Below are positions 26,735-34,640 of a DNA stretch of 64,000 nt, one piece after another. Position numbers and translations under genes: made by a program. The notes under the pieces are model-generated. The model saw only the letters and a program-made list of their open reading frames with translations, had not been told where the DNA came from and searched no databases. Position 1 is the first letter of the stretch. Every line of letters starts with the position of its first letter. This stretch comes from Siphonobacter curvatus (GTDB lineage Bacteria > Bacteroidota > Bacteroidia > Cytophagales > Spirosomataceae), in assembly GCF_002943425.1 (NCBI RefSeq), contig NZ_PTRA01000001.1:3286001-3350000 (forward strand), in the 5' to 3' direction.

Positions 26735-27178
26735 TTATTTCGTTGGCTCTTTCCACTCGTTTAGTTCAATCTGATAGCCATCGGGATCGGGTACGTAAAT
26801 CTGCTTCACGCCATCGAAACGCACCTGCGAATGGTAGGGCAGATTTTTGCTCTTTAAAAAAGCCTCTGCTTTATCGATCGATTCTACAAAAACAGCAAAG
26901 TGACTCCCGTTTCTGTCGTTGTATACCGGAGTCGTGCGTCCGGCCATCAGGTGAATTTGTTGATCGGGACCGATTTTAAACCACGAACGGATGGCTTTCA
27001 GATTATCGGGCACTTCAATACGTTCCAGGCCCAGAATTTCCGAATAAAATTTCGTGGAAACCGGTAAGTCCTTCACCTGCAAAGCCAGGTGATTGTGTTT
27101 GATAACGCCCAGTTTTTCCTGAGCTGAAGCGGCCAGACTCATGACTGTAAGACTAAATAGAATTAGTAGGGTACGCAT
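26735..27178 (-). CDS. Exported VOC (glyoxalase/dioxygenase fold) protein
   Basis: A 147-residue vicinal-oxygen-chelate protein with a cleavable signal peptide (MRTLLILFSLTVMSLAASAQ). Two beta-alpha-beta-beta-beta modules are visible. Metal ligands are suggested by IKHNHLALQV, QIHLMAG, GSHFAVFV and YQIELNEW, giving His/His/His/Glu candidates. VOC proteins include glyoxalases, dioxygenases and resistance binders; the export signal and short length give no substrate. It is the last gene before the palindromic terminator. Confidence 0.85.
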   Translation of the reverse strand: MRTLLILFSLTVMSLAASAQEKLGVIKHNHLALQVKDLPVSTKFYSEILGLERIEVPDNLKAIRSWFKIGPDQQIHLMAGRTTPVYNDRNGSHFAVFVESIDKAEAFLKSKNLPYHSQVRFDGVKQIYVPDPDGYQIELNEWKEPTK

Positions 27179-27200
27179 ATAAAGTAGAAGTTAGAGGTAC

Positions 27201-27247
27201 AAAAAAAGTCGTTACCCCGAATGCTTACACTCCAGGGTAACGACTTT
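27201..27247 (-). terminator. Terminator after the Lrp gene (minus strand)
   Basis: A 13-bp perfect stem (27205-27217 with 27235-27247) is followed on the minus strand by a seven-T run. Confidence 0.85.
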
Positions 27248-27262
27248 GTAATTCTTTTTAGA

Positions 27263-27736
27263 TCAAGGGATGGGCAGCACTTTGCTTTCCTTGAACGTAG
27301 ACAGGATGACCATCGTTTGGGTGCTGGCTACCTCTTCAATTTCATTGATTTTTTCCAGCATCAGACGTTGGTAGGAAGCAATGTCTTTTGAAATTACTTT
27401 CAGCAGAAAATCACCGGAACCTGTAATGTGGTGACATTCTACCACTTCAGGAATTTCATTGATTTTCTCTACAAAAGAATCCGTTACCTGTTTTTTGTGA
27501 CCTACCAGCGTGATCTGTACGAAGGTCGTTACGCCTAAGCCTACTTTCTCCCGATCCAGTTGAGCGTGGTAGCTCTGAATGATACCGGAAGTTTCTAATT
27601 TTTTAACCCGTTCCAAGGTTGGTGCGGGTGACAAGCCAATTTCTTTAGAAAGTTGAGCGTTCGTAATCTTGGCATTCGACTGAAGTATTTCAAGAACTTT
27701 GCGGTCGATGTGATCGAGTTTCTGAAGTGTGTTCAT
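27263..27736 (-). CDS. Lrp/AsnC family transcriptional regulator
   Basis: A 157-residue regulator: an N-terminal helix-turn-helix (LDHIDRKVLEILQSNAKITNAQLSKEIGLSPAPTLERVKKLETSGII) and a RAM ligand-binding domain (TTFVQITLVGHKKQVTDSFVEKINEIPEVVECHHITGSGDFLLKVISKD). Proteins of this type sense amino acids and form octamers on DNA. It is monocistronic, with its own -7 box 65 bases upstream and a terminator downstream; targets are not visible. Confidence 0.94.
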   Translation of the reverse strand: MNTLQKLDHIDRKVLEILQSNAKITNAQLSKEIGLSPAPTLERVKKLETSGIIQSYHAQLDREKVGLGVTTFVQITLVGHKKQVTDSFVEKINEIPEVVECHHITGSGDFLLKVISKDIASYQRLMLEKINEIEEVASTQTMVILSTFKESKVLPIP

Positions 27737-27800
27737 ATGCTATACGCAGAGGGCGAAAATATTATTTGGTGGATAGCTTAACTTTCGCTCACAAATTTCA

Positions 27801-27808
27801 CAAATATA
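27801..27808 (-). promoter_or_regulatory. -7 box for the Lrp gene
   Basis: The minus-strand TATATTTG fits TAnnTTTG exactly, in an A/T-rich region. No convincing -33 element is seen. Confidence 0.5.
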
Positions 27809-28080
27809 CGGCAATTAAGCACGATTGTAAAATATAATTTTTTTTAATGTCTAAATATTAGTGTAATATCTTAATAAAACCTTAATCTGCTAAACAAAGA
27901 TTATTTTCAGTAGTTCTTTCATTTTCACACTTTTAGGACCATTTTCCTTAAATGGGGTGCAAATGTCGGTAATTCTTTAGCCTTAATGTACTATATATAG
28001 TATTATTTTTTTAAAAACAGGTTTTACTTCTCTCTTTCGAAGAAGAATCGTTTGCTAGCGAAACAGCTAATTTTGAAAAA

Positions 28081-28123
28081 GCCCCGTACCGATGTCGTTA
28101 TCCCCTATCGACTTTGACGGGGC
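28081..28123 (-). terminator. Hairpin resembling a minus-strand terminator without a gene
   Basis: GCCCCGT at 28081-28087 pairs with 28117-28123, with an inner CGAT/ATCG pair. Read on the minus strand it is followed by five T. No minus-strand gene ends here, so it may instead be a control element upstream of holB. Confidence 0.4.
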
Positions 28124-28130
28124 TCGGGTG

Positions 28131-28138
28131 TATCTTTG
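28131..28138 (+). promoter_or_regulatory. -7 box for holB
   Basis: TATCTTTG fits TAnnTTTG exactly, 26 bases before the TTG start. A TTTG at 28113-28116 is nearer than the usual -33 distance. Confidence 0.5.
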
Positions 28139-28164
28139 CGGTACTCACTTACTGTTGATCGTCC

Positions 28165-29292
28165 TTGTTATTTCGAGAAGTTCCCGGTTTAGAAGCTTTA
28201 AAAGAAACGCTGATTCAGTCGGTTACGAGTCAGCATGTGGCTCATGCCCAGTTGTTTCACGGCCCGAGTGGCAGTGGAAACCTGGCACTGGCTCTGGCCT
28301 ATGCCACGTACCTGAATTGTGAAGATCGGCAGGCTACGGATGCCTGTGGCCGTTGTGCTTCCTGCGTAAAAATGCAGAAACTGGCTCACCCCGACGTGCA
28401 TCACATCTTTCCGGTTGCCATTACCAAAAAGATCAAGGATAACGAATCCGATGCGTACATGCCCCTGTGGCGGGAATTTGTGGCGGCTCAGCCCTTCGGT
28501 ACGCTCTCCGACTGGCTTACGTTCATTGGCGTGGAAGGCAATCGACAGGGAAACATTTCGGCGGAGGAAGCCCGTAACGTCATTCGGAAAATTTCGCTGA
28601 AAGCCTACGAAGGCGAATACAAGATTCTGATGCTCTGGCAGCCTGAATTGCTGAATGTATACTCGGCCAATGCCCTGCTGAAAATTCTGGAAGAACCACC
28701 CGCTAAAACGATTTTCCTGCTGGTCTGTACGGATGCCAACCGATTACTGACGACCATTATTTCACGGACGCAACGCGTCGGGGTTCCCGCTTTTACGGAA
28801 GAAGAAGTAAGCCGGTATTTACAGGACAAAGCGGGAACGGAAGAAAAACGAGCCCGCCATCTGGCCTATCTGGCCGAAGGCAATCTGGGATACGCCTTGC
28901 AACTCGCTCAGGGCGAGGGCAATGACGATCAGCCCTGGTTTGCTCAGTGGATGCGGCATTGTTACCGAGGCGTACCGGCTTTTGGCGATCTGATCAAGCT
29001 GGCTGACGAGTTTGATACGCAACCGAAAGAGCAGCAGAAAAGCCTGATGGAGTACAGCCTGAACCTGTTTCGGGATTTGATGCTCTGGCAGAACGGGGCT
29101 CAGGAGCTGGTCCGGCTCGACGGGGAAGAACTGACCTTTGTTCAGAATTTCTCGAAAGTCATTCCTCCGGAACGTATCCCCCTGATTACGGAGGAATTAA
29201 ATGCGGCATTTTTTCACCTGGAACGGAACGTTCGGGCTAAAATGATTTTTATGGATTTGTCCCTGACGCTCGCCCGGTTGATGCGGAAGTAA
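28165..29292 (+). CDS. holB: DNA polymerase III delta' subunit
   Basis: A 375-residue clamp-loader subunit. The AAA+ start is FREVPGLEALKETLIQSVTSQHVAHAQLFHGPSGSGNLALALA. The Walker A Lys is replaced by Asn, as expected for the non-hydrolysing delta' subunit. A zinc module CEDRQATDACGRCASC follows. Then come LLKILEEPPAKTIFLLVCTDANRLLTTIISRTQRV, with the sensor and SRC-like region, and a helical C-terminal domain. The start is TTG; no closer ATG preserves the N-terminal motif. Confidence 0.93.
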   Translation: MLFREVPGLEALKETLIQSVTSQHVAHAQLFHGPSGSGNLALALAYATYLNCEDRQATDACGRCASCVKMQKLAHPDVHHIFPVAITKKIKDNESDAYMPLWREFVAAQPFGTLSDWLTFIGVEGNRQGNISAEEARNVIRKISLKAYEGEYKILMLWQPELLNVYSANALLKILEEPPAKTIFLLVCTDANRLLTTIISRTQRVGVPAFTEEEVSRYLQDKAGTEEKRARHLAYLAEGNLGYALQLAQGEGNDDQPWFAQWMRHCYRGVPAFGDLIKLADEFDTQPKEQQKSLMEYSLNLFRDLMLWQNGAQELVRLDGEELTFVQNFSKVIPPERIPLITEELNAAFFHLERNVRAKMIFMDLSLTLARLMRK

Positions 29293-29305
29293 GTCAGGGA
29301 AAGAG

Positions 29306-29427
29306 GTTTGATAAGGTTTAAGTGCGTTTGAACGTTTCATGAGGTTTAAAGTTTGCGGGCACGAACAAGGCGACTGAAACATTAAACCTGTCTCAAACTT
29401 TAAACTTTATCATACCCATTCAAACCT
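29306..29427. repeat. Heptamer-tract element T4 (two facing arms)
   Basis: Arm 1 (29306-29357) carries GTTTnnn-type units spaced 7 to 10 bases. Arm 2 (29374-29427) carries AAAC units in the opposite orientation, with the matching ends AGGTTTGA and TCAAACCT. The AAAC arm ends 22 bases before the hemC ATG. This copy is less regular than T3. Confidence 0.55.
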
Positions 29428-29449
29428 ATATTCTTATACAAGATTTACA

Positions 29450-30379
29450 ATGAAAGTTAGCATAGGATCACGCGGATCAAAACTGGCCTTATGGCAAGCC
29501 GAATACGTAGCTGAACAGTTACGACAGGGTGGCATGGACCCTGAAATTGTAATTATTGATACCAAAGGCGATAAAATACTGGATCGGTCCCTTTCCAAAA
29601 TTGGATCAAAAGGGGTCTTCACCGAAGAACTGGAAGAACAACTCCGAACCGGTGCCATTGATATTGCCCAGCACTCCGCGAAAGACTTGCAATCGTCCCT
29701 GCCGGATGATCTGGAAATTCTGGCTTTTACCCCCCGCGAAGCCGTCAACGATGTACTGGTCAGCTTCAATACCGAACTTTCGCTGGAGTCAGGAGAGCCT
29801 TTTGTGGTGGGAACCTCTAGTACGCGTCGGGTAGCTACATTGAAGCGGTATTATCCGCACATCAAAGTGGTAGATATGCGGGGGAATCTGCAAACCCGTC
29901 TCGAAAAACTGAAAAATGGTGCCTGCGATGCCTTGCTGCTGGCTTACGCCGGCGTCCACCGCATGGGCTACGAGGAGTACATTGCCGAACATTTGCCGAC
30001 GGACGTCTTCACGCCGGCAGTGGGTCAGGGTAGCGTAGCCATCGAATGTGCCGTGGGTCTGGACGCCACTAAAAAAGCCCGGATTCGGGAATTGCTGAAC
30101 GACCCGGTAACGGAAAGCTGCATTCGGGCCGAACGGATCTTCCTGGCAACCTTACAGGGTGGTTGTAGCATTCCGGTTTTTGGTCTGGCTTCTCATTTCA
30201 ATGGCCGGGTTAGTCTGACGGCGGGTCTGGTTTCCCTCGATGGTACGCAGGAATTACGCCGTACGGAAATTGCCGATACAGCTCAGGCAAACCTGATGGC
30301 TCAACGCCTGGCCGATCAGCTGGTGGCTCAGGGCGGTGGCAATATTCTGCGAGAAATCCGGGCGGGCCTGGCTCAATAA
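29450..30379 (+). CDS. hemC: Hydroxymethylbilane synthase (porphobilinogen deaminase)
   Basis: A 309-residue heme-pathway enzyme that joins four porphobilinogens into hydroxymethylbilane in the cytoplasm. The start VSIGSRGSKLALWQAEYV is diagnostic. DIAQHSAKDLQ gives the active-site region (the usual HSxKDLP), GTSSTRRVATL the substrate-binding arginines, and LQGGCSIPVFG the dipyrromethane-bearing Cys239. It is preceded by element T4 and followed after 32 bases by a cyclophilin; other heme genes are absent here. Confidence 0.97.
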   Translation: MKVSIGSRGSKLALWQAEYVAEQLRQGGMDPEIVIIDTKGDKILDRSLSKIGSKGVFTEELEEQLRTGAIDIAQHSAKDLQSSLPDDLEILAFTPREAVNDVLVSFNTELSLESGEPFVVGTSSTRRVATLKRYYPHIKVVDMRGNLQTRLEKLKNGACDALLLAYAGVHRMGYEEYIAEHLPTDVFTPAVGQGSVAIECAVGLDATKKARIRELLNDPVTESCIRAERIFLATLQGGCSIPVFGLASHFNGRVSLTAGLVSLDGTQELRRTEIADTAQANLMAQRLADQLVAQGGGNILREIRAGLAQ

Positions 30380-30411
30380 TCCATCACAACGAACTTTTGG
30401 AAGCATACGTT

Positions 30412-31125
30412 ATGACCTTATCGAACGCTGTTTTGAAGAGCAAATGGATCGGCGTGTTACTGCTTTGTTCCTTTTGTTCCTTCGCTCAAAAACGCGAGAA
30501 CCTGATTACGATTGACACGAAGTACGGCCCCATCCGGCTGATTCTTCACGATCAGACGCCCAAGCACAAGGCTAATTTTCTCAAGCTTACAAAAGAGCAC
30601 TTCTACGACGGTGTACTCTTTCATCGGGTCATTCCAGCCTTTATGATTCAGGGCGGCGACCCAAAATCGAAACAGGCAACGGCGGATGAAATGCTAGGCG
30701 ACGGCGATGTCGGCTATACCATTCCAGCGGAGTTTGTACCCGAGCTTTTTCATCAACGCGGAGCCGTTGCCGCCGCCCGCGACAATAACCCGCAGAAAGC
30801 GTCGTCGGGTTGTCAGTTTTACATTGTTCAGGGAAAAACCTACGACGATACTTCGCTCGAAACCCAGGCCCGCCGGGCCGGACGAGTTCTGACCGACGCT
30901 CAGAAACAGGTGTACAAAACTAAAGGTGGTACTCCCTGGCTGGATGGAAATTACACCGTTTTCGGGCAGGTCATCGAGGGTATGGCGGCCGTAGATAGTA
31001 TTGCTGCTCAACCCCGAAACGAAGCTAATCGCCCCGATACGAATGTGGCGATGCTAAAGGTGACTAGTAAAAAAATGCGTAAGAAAAAAATAACTCGACT
31101 ATACGGTTACACTTTTCCCAAGTAA
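30412..31125 (+). CDS. Exported cyclophilin-type peptidyl-prolyl isomerase
   Basis: A 237-residue PPIase with a signal peptide (MTLSNAVLKSKWIGVLLLCSFCSFAQ). The cyclophilin core is FYDGVLFHRVIPAFMIQGGDPKSKQA with the catalytic Arg/Phe, GYTIPAEFVPELFHQRGAVAAARDNNPQKASSGCQFYIVQG, and DGNYTVFGQVIEGMAAVDSIAAQPRNEANRP. An insertion (about 145-175, SLETQARRAGRVLTDAQKQVYKTKGG) is usual in Bacteroidota cyclophilins. It should assist folding in the periplasm. Five codons upstream a TTG is open; the ATG is preferred because it starts the signal peptide. Confidence 0.93.
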   Translation: MTLSNAVLKSKWIGVLLLCSFCSFAQKRENLITIDTKYGPIRLILHDQTPKHKANFLKLTKEHFYDGVLFHRVIPAFMIQGGDPKSKQATADEMLGDGDVGYTIPAEFVPELFHQRGAVAAARDNNPQKASSGCQFYIVQGKTYDDTSLETQARRAGRVLTDAQKQVYKTKGGTPWLDGNYTVFGQVIEGMAAVDSIAAQPRNEANRPDTNVAMLKVTSKKMRKKKITRLYGYTFPK

Positions 31126-31131
31126 GTCTTC

Positions 31132-31139
31132 TACTTTTG
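31132..31139 (+). promoter_or_regulatory. -7 box for the SDR gene
   Basis: TACTTTTG fits TAnnTTTG exactly, 7 bases after the cyclophilin stop and 33 bases before the chosen ATG. Confidence 0.45.
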
Positions 31140-31172
31140 TACACCGCCACTCCTATCTATTCTTTCTTCGTC

Positions 31173-32087
31173 ATGACGCCTAAAAAAATATTGATTACCG
31201 GCACGAACGGTCTGCTTGGTCAGAAACTCATTACTCTCTTACATCAAAATCCCGACATTCAACTGATTGCTACGGCTCGTGGAGCCAATCGTCTGCCCTT
31301 TACGGATGGCTACGAGTACCACGAAATGGACATTACCGATCCAGCTCAGGTAGCCATCGTCATGGAAACGGTACGCCCCGATGCCGTCATTCATGCCGCA
31401 GCGATGACCAACGTGGACCAGTGCGAATTCGAAAAAGAGCTGTGCTGGAAAATGAATGTACTGGCGGTAGAATACCTCGTCGAAGCCTGTCAGAAATACG
31501 ATACGTTCCTCTGCCACGTTTCCACGGACTTCATTTTTGATGGTGTCAACGGGCCTTATCCTGAAGAGGCTCAACCCAGTCCGCTAAGCTTCTATGGCTG
31601 GAGCAAGTACGCCGCCGAAGAAGTCGTAAAACGTTCCAACATTCGCTGGGCGATTGCCCGTACGGTGCTGGTGTACGGCATCGCGGCGGACATGAGCCGG
31701 AGCAATATTATCCTCTGGGTGAAAAAATCACTCGAAGAAGGCAAAACCATCAAGGTGGTTACGGATCAGTTCCGTTCACCGACGCTGGCCGAAGACCTGG
31801 CGATGGGTTGCTGGCTGATTGCCAAACAGGAAGCCCTGGGCATTTTCAACATTTCCGGTAAGGAAGTGATGACGCCCTACGAGATGGCCATAGCCACCGC
31901 GGAGTATTTCAATCTCGATAAATCACTCATTACTGAAGCCGATTCGAGCACCTTTACGCAACCCGCCAAGCGTCCGCCGCGGACGGGTTTCATTCTCGAC
32001 AAAGCTCGCAACGTACTAGGTTACGAACCGCATAGCTTTACGGAAGGAATCGCCATTTTGGCGGAACAGGTGGCTGAACGCGTATAA
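31173..32087 (+). CDS. NAD-dependent epimerase/reductase, RmlD-like
   Basis: A 304-residue extended short-chain dehydrogenase. The nucleotide-binding start is KKILITGTNGLLGQKL (GxxGxxG). MDITDPAQV, VIHAAAMTNVDQCE, CHVSTDFIFDG and YGWSKYAAEE (YxxxK catalytic pair) match the dTDP-4-dehydrorhamnose reductase (RmlD) group. The rest of a dTDP-rhamnose operon is absent, so the substrate is uncertain. Twelve upstream codons are open but contain the promoter box, so ATG 31173 is chosen. A terminator follows. Confidence 0.85.
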   Translation: MTPKKILITGTNGLLGQKLITLLHQNPDIQLIATARGANRLPFTDGYEYHEMDITDPAQVAIVMETVRPDAVIHAAAMTNVDQCEFEKELCWKMNVLAVEYLVEACQKYDTFLCHVSTDFIFDGVNGPYPEEAQPSPLSFYGWSKYAAEEVVKRSNIRWAIARTVLVYGIAADMSRSNIILWVKKSLEEGKTIKVVTDQFRSPTLAEDLAMGCWLIAKQEALGIFNISGKEVMTPYEMAIATAEYFNLDKSLITEADSSTFTQPAKRPPRTGFILDKARNVLGYEPHSFTEGIAILAEQVAERV

Positions 32088-32103
32088 GGCCTTTTAGAGT
32101 TTG

Positions 32104-32140
32104 GAACGCGGACGGAACCATTCGTCCGCGTTCTTTTTTT
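32104..32140 (+). terminator. Terminator between the SDR gene and pabB
   Basis: An 11-bp perfect stem (GAACGCGGACG with its complement at 32123-32133), an 8-base loop and seven T. It ends only 7 bases before the pabB ATG, which makes the source of pabB transcription unclear. Confidence 0.85.
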
Positions 32141-32147
32141 GTATGCC

Positions 32148-33149
32148 ATGAAATCCCTGGAAGAGCAACTCAATACGTACGGACGCGAACGGCGTCCCTG
32201 CCTCTTCATTCTTGACTTTGAAAATCAGTACCCGCTGATCTGGCCGCTGGACGACGTACCGGAGGCAGACGTCTGGTACGATCTAAACGGTCGGACTAAC
32301 GTTTCTGCCGAACCTACTGTTTCAACTGGTTTTTCGTTTACAAAAGAGCCCCTGCCTTTCGCGGCATTCGAAGAAAAATTCAGGTACGTTCATCAGGAGT
32401 TGAAAAATGGAAATTCCTTTTTAACCAACCTGACCGCCCGTACCCGCGTTCATACTTCACTGGGTTTTCAGGACATTTTTCAGCAAAGTAAGGCTCGATA
32501 CAAGCTCTGGCTTTCGAAATCACTCTTAGAAAAAGCCGGGCCTCCGTTTCAGAAAGAAGTACTCTGTTTTTCTCCCGAAATCTTCGTGCGTATTCAGGAT
32601 GAGTTGATTTCCAGTCACCCCATGAAGGGTACGCTGGACGCTTCCCTCCCCAATGCCCGTGAACAGCTACTGGCCGACGCGAAGGAACGCTTTGAACACG
32701 CCACCATCGTCGATTTGATTCGCAACGATCTGGCTCAGATTACCACCGAACGCTGGGTCGAACGGTTTCGATACGTGGAGGAAGTGCCCACGCACGAGAA
32801 AACGCTGTTGCAGGTAAGTTCTGAAATCAAAGGCCGTTTACCCGAAGACTGGCAGAGCCAGCTTGGTTCGCTGCTTTTGAAATTACTACCCGCTGGTTCG
32901 ATCACAGGAGCTCCCAAACCCAAAACCGTGGAAATTATCCAGCAGGCCGAACAGGAACCCCGCGGGTACTACACCGGGATCGTAGGCCTTTTTGACGGGA
33001 AAAAACTAGATTCTGGCGTACTGATTCGTTTTCTGGAACAGACTAATGACGGTACGTTCTTCCGTTCCGGCGGCGGTATTACTTTTCTGAGCGAAGCCGA
33101 AAAAGAGTACCAGGAACTGATCGATAAGGTCTATCTCCCTTTTTCATAA
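32148..33149 (+). CDS. pabB: Aminodeoxychorismate synthase component I
   Basis: A 333-residue chorismate-binding enzyme for folate synthesis: with glutamine amidotransferase PabA it makes 4-amino-4-deoxychorismate. The core reads FLTNLTARTRV, SHPMKGTLDASLPNAREQLLADAKERFEHATIVDLIRNDL, LPAGSITGAPKPKTVEIIQQAEQEPRGYYTGIVGLFDG and GITFLSEAEKEYQE. It is a short form, usual in Bacteroidota. An ATG at 32148 is used; a TTG three codons earlier overlaps the terminator tail. The next gene, pabC, does the following step. Confidence 0.93.
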   Translation: MKSLEEQLNTYGRERRPCLFILDFENQYPLIWPLDDVPEADVWYDLNGRTNVSAEPTVSTGFSFTKEPLPFAAFEEKFRYVHQELKNGNSFLTNLTARTRVHTSLGFQDIFQQSKARYKLWLSKSLLEKAGPPFQKEVLCFSPEIFVRIQDELISSHPMKGTLDASLPNAREQLLADAKERFEHATIVDLIRNDLAQITTERWVERFRYVEEVPTHEKTLLQVSSEIKGRLPEDWQSQLGSLLLKLLPAGSITGAPKPKTVEIIQQAEQEPRGYYTGIVGLFDGKKLDSGVLIRFLEQTNDGTFFRSGGGITFLSEAEKEYQELIDKVYLPFS

Positions 33150-33200
33150 AGGGATGTGTTTCAGACGCAGCGGAATAATCTCTGCTTCTATTTCTTTCCC

Positions 33201-33247
33201 TTTTCAACCTTCAACCCTTAAACTTTCAAACCCTCAAACTCGAAACC
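33201..33247. repeat. Heptamer-tract element T5 (single arm)
   Basis: Units of AAAC-type heptamers (CTTAAAC, TTTCAAAC, CCTCAAAC, TCGAAAC) occupy the end of the pabB-pabC gap and end one base before the pabC ATG. No facing GTTT arm is visible upstream. Confidence 0.55.
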
Positions 33248-33248
33248 T

Positions 33249-33845
33249 ATGCAATTACTCGAAACCATCCGTGTAGCCGATGGTGAACTAGAAAACCTGT
33301 TTTACCATCAGCAACGCATCTACAAAAGCCGGAAAGATTTGTTTGGAGCGACGGATCGCTGGGATCTGGAAGAGCTAATTTCCGTACCCGATACCCTGGA
33401 TGCGAAGAATATCTACCGCTGTCGGGTTTTGTACGGAGCGGAAGCAATTGAACAGGTAGAATTTATTCCATATACGATTCGTGCGGTTCAGTCTTTCCAG
33501 TTAATGGAAGCCTCAGATTTAACATATGCTTACAAATTCGCCGATCGTACGGCTTTGGAGTCCTTAGCGAAAGCGGCGGCGGCGGATGAAATTCTGATCG
33601 TGCGAAACGGTCTGCTTACCGATACCAGCTACGCGAATATTGCCCTTTCCGATGGTCAGGAATGGTATACACCCCATCAACCCCTGCTGGAAGGTACGCG
33701 GCGGGCGGCATTGCTAGCCAGTGGTCAGTTGATTCCCGAACGTTTATCCGTTGATGATTTGCGGTACTTCAAGGAAATTCGCTGGTTCAATGCCATGATT
33801 CCCTGGGAACTAGCCCCCAGCCTGCCGGTTTCGGCGATTCGCTAA
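33249..33845 (+). CDS. pabC: Aminotransferase class IV, aminodeoxychorismate lyase-like
   Basis: A 198-residue fold-type IV PLP enzyme. MQLLETIRVADGELENLFYHQQRI matches the start of PabC-type lyases. YAYKFADR carries the PLP Lys96, ADEILIVRNGLLTDTSYANIAL is the signature segment, and PLLEGTRRAALL completes it. Placed after pabB, it should release pyruvate from aminodeoxychorismate to give 4-aminobenzoate. It is shorter than E. coli PabC (about 270), as in other Bacteroidota. Its stop lies 2 bases from the convergent gene's stop. Confidence 0.88.
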   Translation: MQLLETIRVADGELENLFYHQQRIYKSRKDLFGATDRWDLEELISVPDTLDAKNIYRCRVLYGAEAIEQVEFIPYTIRAVQSFQLMEASDLTYAYKFADRTALESLAKAAAADEILIVRNGLLTDTSYANIALSDGQEWYTPHQPLLEGTRRAALLASGQLIPERLSVDDLRYFKEIRWFNAMIPWELAPSLPVSAIR

Positions 33846-33847
33846 GC

Positions 33848-34621
33848 TTACTTTCTCCGTTTGGGTTCGTAGATGATCCGAATGAACGAACTGACCGGAG
33901 CTTTGTGCGTCAGGGAGATACTGCTCACCAGTCCAACCAATAGATTCTTCTTTAAAGCAAACCGTACCTGCGGCCGCAGGATATGCTCGGCGGGGTCATT
34001 GTACCATTCCGCCCCGACAAATGCCTTACCCACGACATAATGCACGGCCAGGTTTACCTGATACCCCGTAGATCGCAGCGACTGTCCTGCCTGCTTCTCG
34101 CCGCCCCAGGCCGTGTACAAAAGCGTATGTACGTGCGAGCCCCAGCGTTTCGCGGCTACGGCGAAGGGAAATCCGCATTCGGCGGAAATGCCCCGTTGCA
34201 GTTCCAGCTCGTTGGTATAGCCTACGGCCAATGAAGTTTGCCAGCGTTCGATCACAGCGTAGGTCCATTGTACGGAGGTTTTCAGGCTTTGTACGGAAAC
34301 GGTGGAACGCCGTCCGTCTTCAAATTGCGGTTTTTGTACCTGAAAGGGGATTTCCACTTCCAGCCCCAGTCGGTTGATGGGTGCAAATTCGTATTCAATG
34401 AACGGGTGCCACTGCGAAACGCCCGCCTTTCGCTGAAAACTGGTTCCTACGTTCCACTCCCGCTCGCCTTTACGGGCTCCGAGGTCGCGTACCAAGTCCA
34501 GATACAGAGGTTCGGCGTGAGAGATTTTGACGGGCTTCACGGGCGTCGGTACCTGCGTCGTATCCTGAGCGACGGCAGTGCAGGCTTTCCAGCAAAGAAG
34601 AATAAGCAGTAGATATTTCAT
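33848..34621 (-). CDS. Secreted outer-membrane-type protein of a two-component operon
   Basis: A 257-residue protein with a signal peptide (MKYLLLILLCWKACTAVAQ) and the segment HAEPLYLDLVRDLGARKGEREWNVG. After this come alternating amphipathic strands typical of an outer-membrane beta-barrel (GTSFQRKAG, FIEYEFAPINRLGLEVEIPFQ, VQWTYAVIERWQTSLAVGYTNE). I know no named family for it. It is the third gene after the response regulator and kinase, 19 bases past the kinase stop. It also has its own upstream copy of the operon's 15-bp motif. The frame extends 22 codons into the kinase gene, but the signal peptide fixes the start at 34621. Confidence 0.8.
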   Translation of the reverse strand: MKYLLLILLCWKACTAVAQDTTQVPTPVKPVKISHAEPLYLDLVRDLGARKGEREWNVGTSFQRKAGVSQWHPFIEYEFAPINRLGLEVEIPFQVQKPQFEDGRRSTVSVQSLKTSVQWTYAVIERWQTSLAVGYTNELELQRGISAECGFPFAVAAKRWGSHVHTLLYTAWGGEKQAGQSLRSTGYQVNLAVHYVVGKAFVGAEWYNDPAEHILRPQVRFALKKNLLVGLVSSISLTHKAPVSSFIRIIYEPKRRK

Positions 34622-34640
34622 GGCTTTGTGAACGATTACG

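Larger units (their letters stand above)
27737..28164. other. Divergent Lrp / holB intergenic region (428 bp)
   Basis: The region contains no convincing gene. It is strongly A/T-rich to about 28020, with runs such as TATATATAGTATTATTT, and then G/C-rich. It holds the Lrp -7 box, the holB -7 box and a hairpin at 28081-28123. Confidence 0.6.
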
